A DNA stretch of 64,000 nucleotides from Propioniciclava sinopodophylli (GTDB lineage: Bacteria; Actinomycetota; Actinomycetes; Propionibacteriales; Propionibacteriaceae): assembly GCF_004324755.1 (NCBI RefSeq), contig NZ_SDMQ01000001.1:62001-126000 (forward strand), given 5' to 3'. Of the stretch, positions 35,836 to 47,257 are shown piece by piece (the stretch's first letter is position 1; every line of letters starts with the position of its first letter). The translations under genes were made by a program, and so were the position numbers. The notes below the pieces were generated by a model that was not told the origin of the DNA, searched no databases, and saw only the letters and a list, made by a program, of their open reading frames with translations.

Positions 35836-37325
35836 GCCCTTTCCACGACGACGTTGTGTTCGCGTCCACCGAGGGACACCTTGTAGGTGATCGGGCCCTT
35901 CACGGCGCGATCGTCATCGCCCTTCGCGGCGGCCTGGCTGGCCATCTGCTCGGGCGTCTTGCCGACGTTCTTGGGGCCGTCGGCGCGGTTCTCGAAGAAC
36001 CCGGGCGCGACCGAGGGGAACATCGCGTAGGTGAGTACGTCCTCGTCGGAGCCGTCGTTGCCCGGCAGGGCCGTGGCCTCCGCGACCAGCTTGTCCCATT
36101 CGGGCTCGAGCAGGTCGGCCGGACGCTGCGTGATCGGCTCCTTCTTGGTCTGTGCGCGGGCGACCTCGACGACCTCGGGGTTCCGCTCCCCGATGCACTC
36201 GCCGTAGTAGCCGAGCATCAGGTCGGCGAACTCGCCGGTGAGCACCTTGTACTTGCCCATCAGGACGTTGAACACCGCCTGGGTGCCGACGATCTGCGAG
36301 CTGGGCGTCACCAGCGGCGGGTGTCCGGCGTCCGCCTTGACCAGGGGAACCTCGGCCATGACCTCCCTGATGCGGTCGCCCGCACCCTGGGCCTTGAGCT
36401 GGCTCTCCATGTTGGAAAGCATGCCGCCGGGGATCTGGCTGGAGAAGATGTCGGTGTCGACCAGGGTCGCCGACTCGAACTGCGCGTACTTGGGGCGCAC
36501 CTTCGCGAAGTGGTCGCGGATGCGCAGCAGCCGGTCCATGTCGAGGTCGGTGGTGTACTCGGTGCCCTCGAGCATCGCAACGAGCGACTCGGTCGGGTTG
36601 TGGCCAGGGCCGAGGCTCATCGAGGAGATAGCGGTGTCGACCACGTCGGCGCCGGCCTCGATCGCCTTCATGAGGCTGACCAGCGTGACACCGGTGGTGG
36701 AGTGGCAGTGCACGTTGACCTGCACGTCGCCGTAGGTGTCCTTGATGCCCTTGACGACGTCGTAGGCGGCCTGCGGCTGCAGGAGGGCGGCCATGTCCTT
36801 CAGCGCGATGGACTCCGCACCCATGTCGAGCAGCTGGCCGGCGAGCTTGATGTAGCCCTCGGTGGTGTGCAGCGGCGAGATCGTGTAGCAGATCGTGCCC
36901 TGGGCGTGCTTGCCGGTCTTCTTGACCGCCTGCATCGCCCGGGCCATGTTGCGCGGGTCGTTGAGGGCGTCGAACACGCGGAAGACGTCCATGCCGTTCT
37001 CGGCGGACTTCTCGACGAAGCGCTCGACCACGCCGTCCTCGTAGTGGCGGTAGCCGAGCAGGTTCTGCCCGCGCAGCAGCATCTGCAGGCGGCTGTTGGG
37101 CATCAGCTCACGGAACGTCCGGAGGCGCTGCCAAGGGTCCTCGTTGAGGAACCGGATACAGGCGTCGTACGTCGCGCCGCCCCAGCACTCGACGCTCCAG
37201 AAACCGGCCTGGTCGATGTCGGCGCACGCGTCGACCATGTCTTCCATGGCCATGCGCGTGGCCATCAGGGATTGGTGTGCATCACGAAGCGCGACCTCTG
37301 TCACGCCAATGGTTCGTGGAGTCAT
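35832..37325 (-). CDS. Methylmalonyl-CoA carboxyltransferase 5S subunit
   Basis: A 497-residue pyruvate carboxyltransferase that carboxylates pyruvate from carboxybiotin to form oxaloacetate. The TIM barrel has VALRDAHQSLMATRM with the first metal ligand, Lys176 in SIALKDMAALL as the carbamylated lysine, and metal ligands His207 and His209 in VNVHCHSTTG. The PYC_OADA-type domain follows at the C-terminus. It is the first gene of the operon (5S, 12S, small ORF, 1.3S). The ATG at 37323-37325 is preceded by a weak AGGATGG site. Transcription start is not obvious in the 170-base gap to the divergent glycosyltransferase. Confidence 0.95.
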   Translation of the reverse strand: MTPRTIGVTEVALRDAHQSLMATRMAMEDMVDACADIDQAGFWSVECWGGATYDACIRFLNEDPWQRLRTFRELMPNSRLQMLLRGQNLLGYRHYEDGVVERFVEKSAENGMDVFRVFDALNDPRNMARAMQAVKKTGKHAQGTICYTISPLHTTEGYIKLAGQLLDMGAESIALKDMAALLQPQAAYDVVKGIKDTYGDVQVNVHCHSTTGVTLVSLMKAIEAGADVVDTAISSMSLGPGHNPTESLVAMLEGTEYTTDLDMDRLLRIRDHFAKVRPKYAQFESATLVDTDIFSSQIPGGMLSNMESQLKAQGAGDRIREVMAEVPLVKADAGHPPLVTPSSQIVGTQAVFNVLMGKYKVLTGEFADLMLGYYGECIGERNPEVVEVARAQTKKEPITQRPADLLEPEWDKLVAEATALPGNDGSDEDVLTYAMFPSVAPGFFENRADGPKNVGKTPEQMASQAAAKGDDDRAVKGPITYKVSLGGREHNVVVERA

Positions 37326-37498
37326 GGGCCCATCCTGCCACTGTCTCTACTACATGTCGTCGGACTGACGAATAATGCCGACACGTGGGACACTTCCTAC
37401 CACATCGTGGGATGGACGGGCGCCGCGCGGCCACCGCGTCTCCCCGCGCCCCCGAACGGTAGAGTCGGGGACGTCCGTAGCCGACCTCCAGGGGACCC

Positions 37499-38218
37499 AT
37501 GACCCAGAAAAGCACCCTCGTGCTGATGCCCGCGTGGAACGAGTCCGTCGTCGTCGGCGAGACCGTCCGTGAGCTCCGCGAGGCCGTCCCCGACGTGGAC
37601 CTGCTCGTCATCGACGACGGGTCGACCGACGACACCGCGGCCGTGGCCCGCGCGGCGGGGGCGACCGTCCTGAGCCTGCCCTACAACCTGGGCGTCGGCG
37701 GTGCCATGCGCGCGGGCTACAAGTACGCGTGGCGCAACGGCTACGACCAGGCGATCCAGGTGGACGCCGACGGCCAGCACAACCCGGCCGACCTGCACCG
37801 CGTCCTCGAGGGGCTGGAGCGCGCCGACATCTCGATCGGGGCCCGCTTCGCCGGCGAGGGCGACTACAAGGCGTCCGGCCCCCGGCGCTGGGCGATGCTG
37901 CTGCTCGCCTCCACGATCTCCCGCGCGGCGCACACGCCGCTGACCGACGTGACGTCCGGCTTCCGTGCCGCGAACCGCCGTGCCATCCGCCAGTACACCG
38001 AGCACTTCCCCGCCGAGTACCTCGGCGACACCATCGACTCGCTGATGACCGCCATCAAGGCCGGGCTGACGGTCACGCAGGTTCCGGTCGCGATGCGGCC
38101 CCGGCAGGGCGGCGTCCCCAGCAAGAACCCATGGAAGGCCGCGATCTACCTGTTCCGCTCCTTGTTCGCCTTGTTCATCGCGAGCACCCGCCGCGCCCGG
38201 AAGGCGATCGAGCCATGA
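37499..38218 (+). CDS. Glycosyltransferase family 2 (dolichol-phosphate mannosyltransferase-like)
   Basis: A 239-residue GT-A enzyme with [17 protein letters not shown], nucleotide-binding [13 protein letters not shown] and metal-binding VDADGQHNP. The [13 protein letters not shown] block is typical of DPM1-like transferases that load sugar onto polyprenyl phosphate. No transmembrane domain follows in the same protein; instead the adjacent DUF2304 protein may anchor it. It begins the surface-glycan region. TAGAGT at 37460-37465 is a possible -10 box. The stop overlaps the next gene by four bases. Confidence 0.92.
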   Translation: MTQKSTLVLMPAWNESVVVGETVRELREAVPDVDLLVIDDGSTDDTAAVARAAGATVLSLPYNLGVGGAMRAGYKYAWRNGYDQAIQVDADGQHNPADLHRVLEGLERADISIGARFAGEGDYKASGPRRWAMLLLASTISRAAHTPLTDVTSGFRAANRRAIRQYTEHFPAEYLGDTIDSLMTAIKAGLTVTQVPVAMRPRQGGVPSKNPWKAAIYLFRSLFALFIASTRRARKAIEP

Positions 38219-38616
38219 CAACCATCATCTTCGTCGTCATCGCGCTGCTGGTGCTGGTGACCCTGGGCCGCGTGCTGCGCAACGGCAACATCCGCGAGAA
38301 GTACGCCTTCCTGTGGGTGCTCGTCGGCGTCGCCACCGTGGTGCTGGCCCTGTGGCCCGGCCTGCTGGAGTGGCTGGCCCGACTCGTCGGCGTCGCCGTC
38401 CCCTCCAACCTGCTCTTCTTCCTGTCGATTCTGATGCTGCTGGGCGTCTCTCTGCACTTGTCGCTGGAGGTGTCCGAGCTGGAGGACGAGACCCGCACCC
38501 TGGCCGAGGAGGTCGCGATGCTGAACCTGCGCGTCGCCGACCTCGAGCCGCCGGCGGTCAACCGCCTCGACGCGCCGGAGCCCCCGCTGGAGCTTCCGGG
38601 GCCGGAGGGCCGCTGA
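38215..38616 (+). CDS. DUF2304 domain-containing membrane protein
   Basis: A 133-residue protein with three hydrophobic helices (about 2-20, 32-50, 63-85) and a C-terminal coiled-coil-like segment ([20 protein letters not shown]). DUF2304 genes routinely accompany GT2 polyprenyl-phosphate glycosyltransferases; a scaffolding or flippase-assisting role is presumed, not proven. ATG 38215 overlaps the upstream stop as ATGA, so translation is coupled. The next gene starts three bases after its stop. Confidence 0.9.
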   Translation: MTTIIFVVIALLVLVTLGRVLRNGNIREKYAFLWVLVGVATVVLALWPGLLEWLARLVGVAVPSNLLFFLSILMLLGVSLHLSLEVSELEDETRTLAEEVAMLNLRVADLEPPAVNRLDAPEPPLELPGPEGR

Positions 38617-38619
38617 ACG

Positions 38620-39507
38620 ATGGCCGTGGAGATCCTCATCCCCTACTGGGGAGACCCGGCCCTGATGAAGGAGGCCGTCAACAGCGTCCTGGCCCAGACC
38701 AGCGACCAGTGGCGGCTGACGATCGTCGACGACGCCTACCCCTCGCTCGAGATCCGCGACTGGATCGCCGAACTCGACCACCCGCGCATCGCCTACCACC
38801 GCAAGCCCGTCAACGAGGGGCTGGTGGCCAACTTCCGCACCACCGTCGGCATGGCCACCGAGCCGCTGCTCGTCAACCTCGGCAGCGACGACCGCCTTCT
38901 GCCGAACTACGTCGAGGAGATCCTGCGCGTCCACGCGCAGTTCCCGCAGGCCTCGATGATCCAGCCGGGCGTCCGCGTGATCGACGAGGACGGCAACGAG
39001 TCCCTGCCGCTGGCCGACCGGGTCAAGCAGCGGCTGGTCAGGCCGCGCGGCCACGGCCCACAGGTGCTCTCGGGCGAGGCGCTGGTGGCGAACCTGCTCA
39101 CCGGCAACTGGCTCTACTGGCCCTCGATCGCGTTCCGCACCGACCGCATCCAGTCGGTCGACTTCCGCGAGGAGTACGCGATCGTGCTGGACCTGGCCCT
39201 GATCGTCGACCTGCTGGCCCAGGGCGACGTGCTCGTCACCACACCGAAGGTGTGCTTCGAGTACCGCCGCCACTCGGCCTCGGCGTCCAGCCTCGACCTG
39301 CTCGACGGCAGGCGCTTCGCCGGCGACCGCCACTACTTCGCCGCCGCGGCCGCGCAGGCCCGGGCCCTGGGCTGGCGGAGGGCCGAGATGGCCGCCCGGC
39401 TCCGCCTCACCGCGCGCGCCCACGCGCTCACGCTGCTGCCCGAGGCCGTCCGCACCCACGACACCCGCGGCGTCCGCACCGTGCTGCGGCACGCGTTCGG
39501 CGCCTGA
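38620..39507 (+). CDS. Glycosyltransferase family 2
   Basis: A 295-residue GT2 enzyme. The start [20 protein letters not shown] and [10 protein letters not shown] are the nucleotide-sugar strands, and [14 protein letters not shown] supplies the DxD-like metal site. The C-terminus (RRHSASASS onward) is helical. Donor and acceptor are unknown. It is cotranscribed with neighbours, with gaps of 3 and 14 bases. Confidence 0.9.
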   Translation: MAVEILIPYWGDPALMKEAVNSVLAQTSDQWRLTIVDDAYPSLEIRDWIAELDHPRIAYHRKPVNEGLVANFRTTVGMATEPLLVNLGSDDRLLPNYVEEILRVHAQFPQASMIQPGVRVIDEDGNESLPLADRVKQRLVRPRGHGPQVLSGEALVANLLTGNWLYWPSIAFRTDRIQSVDFREEYAIVLDLALIVDLLAQGDVLVTTPKVCFEYRRHSASASSLDLLDGRRFAGDRHYFAAAAAQARALGWRRAEMAARLRLTARAHALTLLPEAVRTHDTRGVRTVLRHAFGA

Positions 39508-39521
39508 GGAGGAGGAGCCCC

Positions 39522-40511
39522 ATGGCCGACCCCCGGGTCACCGTCGTCATCCCGGCCTACAACGCCGAGGAGAGCATCGAGCGGGCCGTCCGCTCCTGCC
39601 TCGCCCAGACCGACCCCGACCTCGAGGTCGTCGTGGTCGACGACGGATCCACCGACGGCACCCGGGCGATCCTGGAGGGACTGGTGGCCGAGGACGCCCG
39701 CGTCCGGCTGTTGCCCGCCGCCCCGAACGCCGGGGTGTCCGTGGCGCGCAACCGCTGCCTGGACGCCGCGCGCGGGGAGTGGATCACCTTCTTGGACGCC
39801 GACGACGACGTCACCCCCGACCGCCACGCCGTGATGCTGGCGGCCGCCACGGGCGACGTCGACCTCGTCGTCTCCCACCACACCATCCACCCCGCCGACG
39901 GGGCCCCTCGCGACCGGGGGCCCGCGGCGTCCGGCGACCTCGTCGGGCGCGAGGTGCTGCTCGCCGCCCTGCAGGACCGGCTGGGGCCGTTCCTGTGGGA
40001 CAAGATGGTGCGGGCCACCGTGATGGCCGACCTGCGCTTCCCCGAGGGCGTCCACCGGGGCGAGGACGCCGCCGTCGTCGTCGGCATGGCGAAGCGGGCC
40101 CGCCGGGCGCGCGTCGTGGCCCGTCCCACCCTGAACTACTACGTGAACCCCGCCTCGCTGACGTGGGGCCACGTCCGTCCGCTGGCCGAGAGCCGCGCCG
40201 CGGTCGACTTCGTGCGCGAGGGACTGGGCGAGCTGGCCCACGACCCCGCGGTGGCGCGGGCGCTGACGGCCTCGGCGATGATGACCTACCTGACCGCCGC
40301 CCACCAGGCCATTCGGGGCACCGGGGACGCCGTGTCACGGAGGGCGGGGGTTCGCGCGGCGGCGTCGGCGTTCAGCTGGGGCGACGTGGCGGTGACGCTG
40401 CGCGAGCGCCCGCCGGTGGGCGCGGCCGGCCTCCTGCTCAAGGCGGCCCCGGGGCTGTACGGCCGTCTGTACCGCGCTTACGTGGCGCGGGCCTACAACG
40501 TGGGGCGCTGA
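39522..40511 (+). CDS. Glycosyltransferase family 2
   Basis: A 329-residue GT2 enzyme with the canonical [31 protein letters not shown] and the metal-binding [10 protein letters not shown]. It ends with a basic helical tail. ATG 39522 has AGGAGGAGGAG in front, the strongest ribosome-binding site in the cluster; a longer upstream frame is a shadow of other glycosyltransferase genes. The last 19 bases overlap, tail to tail, the flippase gene on the other strand. Confidence 0.92.
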   Translation: MADPRVTVVIPAYNAEESIERAVRSCLAQTDPDLEVVVVDDGSTDGTRAILEGLVAEDARVRLLPAAPNAGVSVARNRCLDAARGEWITFLDADDDVTPDRHAVMLAAATGDVDLVVSHHTIHPADGAPRDRGPAASGDLVGREVLLAALQDRLGPFLWDKMVRATVMADLRFPEGVHRGEDAAVVVGMAKRARRARVVARPTLNYYVNPASLTWGHVRPLAESRAAVDFVREGLGELAHDPAVARALTASAMMTYLTAAHQAIRGTGDAVSRRAGVRAAASAFSWGDVAVTLRERPPVGAAGLLLKAAPGLYGRLYRAYVARAYNVGR

Positions 40512-41800
40512 GCGCGGTCGGCCCGGGCGATCGCCTCGAGGTGGACGCCCCAGCCCAGCAGCGGCCCCGCCAGCAGGGCGACCACGACGCGGGGCTCCAG
40601 CGGCAGCGGCAGCCACAGCAGGGCGACGGACGCCGCTGAGGCGACGACCCAGCCCGCGAGGTAGGTTCGGTGCGCGTTGATGGCCAGCGCGGCCATGCCG
40701 CTGAGGGTCAGCCAGGTGATGGCGACGGCGGCCAGCATCAGGCCGGCGAAGGTGGCGCCGGGCAGCTCGTAGCCCAGGGCCGGGTAGAGCAGGCCCAGCA
40801 GCCACGGCCCCAGCAGCGCGGCGGCGACGGCCGCCACCGCGCCCAGGGCGGCCAGCGCCCCCATGTAGCGCGCGAGCACGGCGAGCCGGCGCCCGGGGGC
40901 GGCGAGGAACGCGGTGACGGCCACGCCCTGGAACGCCTGCAGGGGGATCATCAGGGGCGAACGCGTCAGCGAGATGGCGAGGATGAGCGCCGCGAGCGCG
41001 GCCGCCTGCTGGCCCCCGCCCGCGAGCCCCTTGAGCACGGCCGGGAAGCCGGTGATCAGGACGGCGGTAGCGGCGGCCGACAGCGCAGTGACGACGTTGT
41101 TGCGGACGAGCTGGCCCAGCCCGACGTCGGCCACGGACGCCGCCGCCCGCCGCGAATCGCGCGACAGCGCCACGAAGACCAGCCACATCGCCGCGGGCCC
41201 GATGGTCGCCCAGGCCAGCGCCGTCAGGTTGCCGGGGGCGAACCACGCGGCCAGCGCGACGGTCACCAGCCGGAGCACGGCTTCCGCGCCCATGACGAGG
41301 GCGAACAGGCCCCAGCTCCGCTGGCCGGCGAGGGCGCCGGAGAGGGCGACGTGGAACGCGTAGAGGAACACCGCGCCGACGAGCAGCGCCGGGGCCCAGC
41401 CGACGTGCGGGACGAACCGCGGGGCCCACCACCAGGCGGACGCGCCCACGAGCGCCGCCGCGGCACCGCCCATGACCGCGGCGCCGGCCAGGACGGGCGC
41501 GCCCCTCGTCACCGGCCGCCGCGCCCCGGTGGGTGCGTGCTCGGCGAGCCAGACCGCGCTGGTCGCGCGGGTCGTCTCGTTCTGGATGCCCGAGATGACA
41601 CCGTAGGCGCCGAACAGCAGGGCCCAGAAAACGAGGAACTCCAGCGCCAACTCCTCGCTGCCGAGGCTGTTGGTGCTCACGACGGTGATCAGGAAGCTGC
41701 ACACGGCGGCCGCGCCCGAGGAGGCGACGATACCCAGCGCGCGCGACCGGGCGATGGGAGGCTCGGGGGTCGCCTCCGGGGCCTGCTGGGTGCTGCTCAC
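40493..41800 (-). CDS. Polysaccharide flippase (Wzx/MOP superfamily)
   Basis: A 435-residue polytopic membrane protein with about twelve hydrophobic segments and few charged residues, as in O-antigen or teichuronic-acid flippases. The start [20 protein letters not shown] and the [16 protein letters not shown] block match this group loosely; no short motif is diagnostic. Location between glycosyltransferase genes supports lipid-linked glycan export. GTG at 41798-41800 has TAGGAT six bases upstream (41807-41812), so a leaderless message is likely. Opposite orientation to the other glycan genes implies separate control. Confidence 0.82.
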   Translation of the reverse strand: MSSTQQAPEATPEPPIARSRALGIVASSGAAAVCSFLITVVSTNSLGSEELALEFLVFWALLFGAYGVISGIQNETTRATSAVWLAEHAPTGARRPVTRGAPVLAGAAVMGGAAAALVGASAWWWAPRFVPHVGWAPALLVGAVFLYAFHVALSGALAGQRSWGLFALVMGAEAVLRLVTVALAAWFAPGNLTALAWATIGPAAMWLVFVALSRDSRRAAASVADVGLGQLVRNNVVTALSAAATAVLITGFPAVLKGLAGGGQQAAALAALILAISLTRSPLMIPLQAFQGVAVTAFLAAPGRRLAVLARYMGALAALGAVAAVAAALLGPWLLGLLYPALGYELPGATFAGLMLAAVAITWLTLSGMAALAINAHRTYLAGWVVASAASVALLWLPLPLEPRVVVALLAGPLLGWGVHLEAIARADRAQRPTL

Positions 41801-41883
41801 TCGAGGATCCTACGGGGCGGGCCGGCGTCCGGCCGACGCGCGGCTGCCGCTGGGCCGACGGCGGATCGGGCAGGATGGGGACC

Positions 41884-43875
41884 ATGTCTTGGCTGGCCCT
41901 CCTTCCCGCGGCGCTGCTCGCGGCCCTGCTGCTGTTCGGGCTCGGCGTCCCGGTCCTGCTGGCGGCGGGCATCCGTGGTTTCCCGGTCGCGGCGCTGGCC
42001 CCGGCCACCTCGTTGACCATCATCGCCGTCACCGCCATCCTGACGACCCCGCTCGGCCTGCCCTGGACGTGGATCGCCCCGGCGGTCGTCGCGCTCCTCC
42101 TCACGGTGGCGCTGTGGTTCGTCGTGCGCCGGTGGGGCCTCCTGCGTCGGTTCGACGGCGTACTGGGCGCAAGGACGCCCGACCGCTGGCTGGGCATGGA
42201 CTCGCTGTGGACGCTGGTCTCCTTCGTGGTCGCCGCCCTGCTGATGACCCGGCACTTCGTCCGGATCTTCGGTCGCCCGGACGCCATCTCCCAGACCTAC
42301 GACAACATCTTCCACCTCTCGGCAACGCGCTACATCGTCGACACCAACAACGCCTCCACGCTGACCCTGAGCGCCATGAGCGCCGGTCCGGGCGAGTCCA
42401 CGCTGTACCCGGCGGCCTTCCACGACACCGTCTCGCTGGTGCTCAAGGCGATGCCCGAGAGCCTGCCGCTGGCGATGAACGGCGTCCTCTACGTGATCGT
42501 TGCGCTGGTGTGGCCGCTGGCCTGCATCTTCTTCGTCCGCTCGGTGATGGCGCCCAAGGCGGCCACGCTGGTGGCGGCGGGCATCCTGTCGGCGTCCTTC
42601 ACCGCGTTCCCGATCGGGCTGCTCGACTTCGGCGTCCTGTACCCCAACCTGCTGGGCCTGGCGCTGCTGCCGGCCGCGCTGGGGCTGGTGGTCCAGCTGA
42701 TGGGGCTGGCCACCGTGCCGCGGTTCACCCTCGGCGAGGTGCTCTTCCTCGGCCTGGTCACCGTGCCCGGCATGCTGCTGAGCCACCCCAACGTGTTCAT
42801 GACCCTGTGCCTGATGGTCATCCCGTTCGTGGTGACCCGGCTGTACCGGCAGTTCCGCGCCGGACGCCGCGGCGAGATCCCGTGGCGGACCGCCGCGTGG
42901 CAGGTGGCCGGGCTCGCCGCCATCCTGCTGGTGATCCTCGCACTGTGGCCGATCGTGCGCCCGCCGGCCTCGGCCGCCACGTGGCCGCCGTTCCACACCA
43001 CGCAGGCCGCCCTGGGCCAGGCGATCCTCAACGCCCCCATGGAGAACACCCCGGCGTGGTTCGTCAGCGTGCTGATGTGCATCGGCGCGTGGGCGGCGCT
43101 GGTGCACAAGCGGGCGTGGCTGTTCTGGTCGTGGGCCGGCGTGACCCTGCTGTGGGTCATCATCGCCAGCTTCGGCATGAGCCCGCTGCGGATGTTCCTG
43201 ACCGGCATCTGGTACAACGACTCGCATCGCTACGCGGCGTTCCTCGTGTTCATCTCTTTGCCGCTGGCCACCCTCGGGTTCGGCTGGCTCCAGCGGGCCC
43301 TGGACATGGTGTGGGCCGGGTTGGCCCGCCGGTGGGGGCGCCCGTCCGCGCGCGCACACCTCGCCGTCTCCCGCCTCATCGGGGTCGGCCTGCTCGGCGT
43401 CCTGCTCGTGATGACGCAGCCGGCCAATTACCTCGACCGCGCCGTGGAGCGCGCCGCGGCCCAGTACGTGCTCGACGACGACTCCCTGGTCGTCGACGCC
43501 GACGAGATGAAGCTGCTGGAGCGCCTGCGCGAGCACGTCCCCGACGGCGCCGTGGTGGCGACCGAGCCGGGCAACGGCTCCTCGCTGGCCTACGCGCTGA
43601 CGGGCGTGAAGACCACGACCCGGCACATCCTCTACATGCCGTCCCCGCCGCTGCGCATCGTCAACGCACGTCTGGACACCGCGGGCATCGACCCGACCGT
43701 CTGCCCGGCGGTGCGCGAGCTGGGCATCACGCACGTACTCGACTTCCGCTACCCGGTGGGGCGGTTCCAGCGGATCCGCGACGCGGGCTTCTCCGACCTC
43801 GCGTGGATGCCCGGCTTCCGGCTGGTGGACTCCGAGGGCGACGCCGCGCTGTACGAGGTCACCGCCTGCGGCTGA
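41884..43875 (+). CDS. Large polytopic membrane protein (DUF6541-like, glycan region)
   Basis: A 663-residue membrane protein with about fourteen hydrophobic segments and a C-terminal soluble domain of about 140 residues. The loop YDNIFHLSATRYIVDT after the early helices resembles DUF6541 proteins, which look like GT-C glycosyltransferases (acidic/His loop, many helices). The tail VVATEPGNGSSLAYALTG is typical of such enzymes. Function is unproven; a lipid-linked sugar transferase for the surface polymer is a reasonable guess. ATG 41884 has CAGGAT seven bases upstream; an ATG nine bases earlier is less likely. Confidence 0.78.
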   Translation: MSWLALLPAALLAALLLFGLGVPVLLAAGIRGFPVAALAPATSLTIIAVTAILTTPLGLPWTWIAPAVVALLLTVALWFVVRRWGLLRRFDGVLGARTPDRWLGMDSLWTLVSFVVAALLMTRHFVRIFGRPDAISQTYDNIFHLSATRYIVDTNNASTLTLSAMSAGPGESTLYPAAFHDTVSLVLKAMPESLPLAMNGVLYVIVALVWPLACIFFVRSVMAPKAATLVAAGILSASFTAFPIGLLDFGVLYPNLLGLALLPAALGLVVQLMGLATVPRFTLGEVLFLGLVTVPGMLLSHPNVFMTLCLMVIPFVVTRLYRQFRAGRRGEIPWRTAAWQVAGLAAILLVILALWPIVRPPASAATWPPFHTTQAALGQAILNAPMENTPAWFVSVLMCIGAWAALVHKRAWLFWSWAGVTLLWVIIASFGMSPLRMFLTGIWYNDSHRYAAFLVFISLPLATLGFGWLQRALDMVWAGLARRWGRPSARAHLAVSRLIGVGLLGVLLVMTQPANYLDRAVERAAAQYVLDDDSLVVDADEMKLLERLREHVPDGAVVATEPGNGSSLAYALTGVKTTTRHILYMPSPPLRIVNARLDTAGIDPTVCPAVRELGITHVLDFRYPVGRFQRIRDAGFSDLAWMPGFRLVDSEGDAALYEVTACG

Positions 43876-43906
43876 CCGGCGGGCGGGTCGTGGCGCGGGC
43901 GTCCGG

Positions 43907-43937
43907 TTAACGTCATCGGGGCCGCGGCGCGTAGAAT
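43907..43937 (+). promoter_or_regulatory. typA promoter candidate
   Basis: TTAACG (43907-43912) and TAGAAT (43932-43937) are separated by 19 bases. The -10 match is good and the leader would be about 33 bases. Confidence 0.45.
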
Positions 43938-43976
43938 CGAGCGTCAATCCCCATCGACGGTCTGAGAGATCCCCGC

Positions 43977-45842
<1,866 letters not shown>

Positions 45843-45942
45843 GGCCACAGCGGTGCCCGAGCCGGGGCGAGGGCGTGGCGCGGAGTGGCTCCTCCATGTC
45901 AAGGTGTCTCCCGACACACCACTCGCCCCGGAGAGGCCCGAC

Positions 45943-47220
45943 ATGGCACCCACCCTCATCAAGCGCGGCCTGGCGGTCGCCACGGCCGCCGCGCTGCTCG
46001 CTGTCGGCCAGGGCGTCCCCGCCTCGTCGCAGGGCACCCCGGTGGGCGGGACGGGCAACACGTACTACCTGAACGACTCCTTCACCGGCACGGCGAACAC
46101 GGTGTTCCCGTTCGGCGACGTGACCGACGTCGTGTTCTTCGGCGACTGGGACGGCAACGCGACAGACACCCCGATGCTGCGCCGCGGCAACCAGTTCCTC
46201 ATCCGCAACAGCAACAGCACCGGCGTGGCCGACAAGGTGGTCTCCTACGGCGACGCCGGCGACGTCGTGCTGGCCGGCGACTGGGACGGCGACGGCGTCG
46301 ACACGCTGGCCGTCCGCCGCGGCAACACCTACTTCTTCAAGAACTCGATCAGCTCCGGCTACGCCGACAAGGTCATCGCCTACGGCAACCCGGGCGACGT
46401 GGTGCTCGTCGGCGACTGGGACGGCGACGGCGTCGACACCCTCACCGTGCGCCGCGGCAACCAGTACTTCGTGAAGAACTCGATCGCGACGGGGTACGCC
46501 GACAGCGTCTTCTCCTACGGCGACGACGGCGACACCGTGCTCGTGGGCAACTGGGACGCCCAGGACGGCGACAGCCTGGCCGTCCGCCGCGGGCACACCT
46601 ACTACCTGCGCAACACGCTCACCACGGGCAACGCGGACGTCGTGTTCGGCTACGGCAACCCCGAGGACACGTCGTTCACCGGCGACTGGGACGGCGACGG
46701 GGCCGACACCCTCGGCGTCCGCCGCCCGCCCGCCCAGGCCCCCTTCGGAGACGGCACCCACCGGATCGGAGTGAACCTCAAGCCGGGCACCTACCGGGCC
46801 AGCGGGCCCAACGACGCGAGCTGCCACTGGAAGCGCCTCAGGGGGCTGAACGGCGACGGTGACATCATCGCCCAGGACTACGGCATGCCGACCTCGATCG
46901 TGACCATCGCGCCGACCGACGTGGCCTTCTCGGCATCCCGGTGCGGCACGTGGCGCCTCGTCGAGCAGACGTTCCCGCAGGCCCCGGCCACCTCGATCGC
47001 CGACCCCGGCCACCACGTGGTGGGCGAGCACATCCAGCCCGGCACCTACACCGCCGCCGGCGGCTCCCAGTGCTACTGGGAGCGGACACGCGCCTTCACC
47101 GGGCTCGGCCCGAACGACACCATCGACAACGGCTCGGGCCAGACGCGCCCGACCGTCACGATCGCCGCGTCGGACGCCGGCTTCTACACCTTCGACTGCG
47201 GCACCTGGACCAGGGCCTGA
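45943..47220 (+). CDS. Secreted tandem-repeat protein with calcium-binding-like Asp motifs
   Basis: A 425-residue exported protein. The signal peptide is TLIKRGLAVATAAALLAVG. Five units of exactly 45 residues follow, each with the pattern YGxxxDxVLxGDWDGDGxDTLxVRRGN, resembling FG-GAP/VCBS-type Asp loops that bind calcium. The C-terminus holds two copies of a domain of about 75 residues, each with GxxIxPGTYxAxG, a Cys-Tyr/His-Trp and a final CGTW; the paired Cys probably form a disulfide. ATG 45943 has GGAGAGG in front. A surface adhesin or matrix role is plausible but unproven. No anchor is visible. Confidence 0.85.
   Translation: MAPTLIKRGLAVATAAALLAVGQGVPASSQGTPVGGTGNTYYLNDSFTGTANTVFPFGDVTDVVFFGDWDGNATDTPMLRRGNQFLIRNSNSTGVADKVVSYGDAGDVVLAGDWDGDGVDTLAVRRGNTYFFKNSISSGYADKVIAYGNPGDVVLVGDWDGDGVDTLTVRRGNQYFVKNSIATGYADSVFSYGDDGDTVLVGNWDAQDGDSLAVRRGHTYYLRNTLTTGNADVVFGYGNPEDTSFTGDWDGDGADTLGVRRPPAQAPFGDGTHRIGVNLKPGTYRASGPNDASCHWKRLRGLNGDGDIIAQDYGMPTSIVTIAPTDVAFSASRCGTWRLVEQTFPQAPATSIADPGHHVVGEHIQPGTYTAAGGSQCYWERTRAFTGLGPNDTIDNGSGQTRPTVTIAASDAGFYTFDCGTWTRA
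46111..46740 (+). repeat. 135-base tandem repeat array (coding)
   Basis: Unit starts at 46111, 46246, 46381, 46516 and 46651 are spaced exactly 135 bases apart; the fifth unit is shortened. The phase is set by the TACGGC codons that open each unit from the second on. Units 2 and 3 are the most alike. Confidence 0.92.
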
Positions 47221-47234
47221 GCGCCGGGGTCGCC

Positions 47235-47257
47235 GGCCGGGATCAGCCGACCCGGCC
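47235..47257. terminator. Hairpin containing the rfbA stop codon
   Basis: GGCCGGG and CCCGGCC pair perfectly across a 9-base loop. The loop contains the rfbA stop codon (47243-47245), and the repeat-protein gene ends 15 bases to the left. A shared terminator for these convergent genes is inferred. Confidence 0.5.

Noticed and set aside
37326-37498. Riboswitch or cobalamin element in the transcarboxylase leader
   Set aside because: I see short dyads only and none of the conserved B12-box or other aptamer sequences.
46111-46740. 135-base repeats as a CRISPR array
   Set aside because: Units are coding, contiguous and too long, with no spacers and no cas genes.
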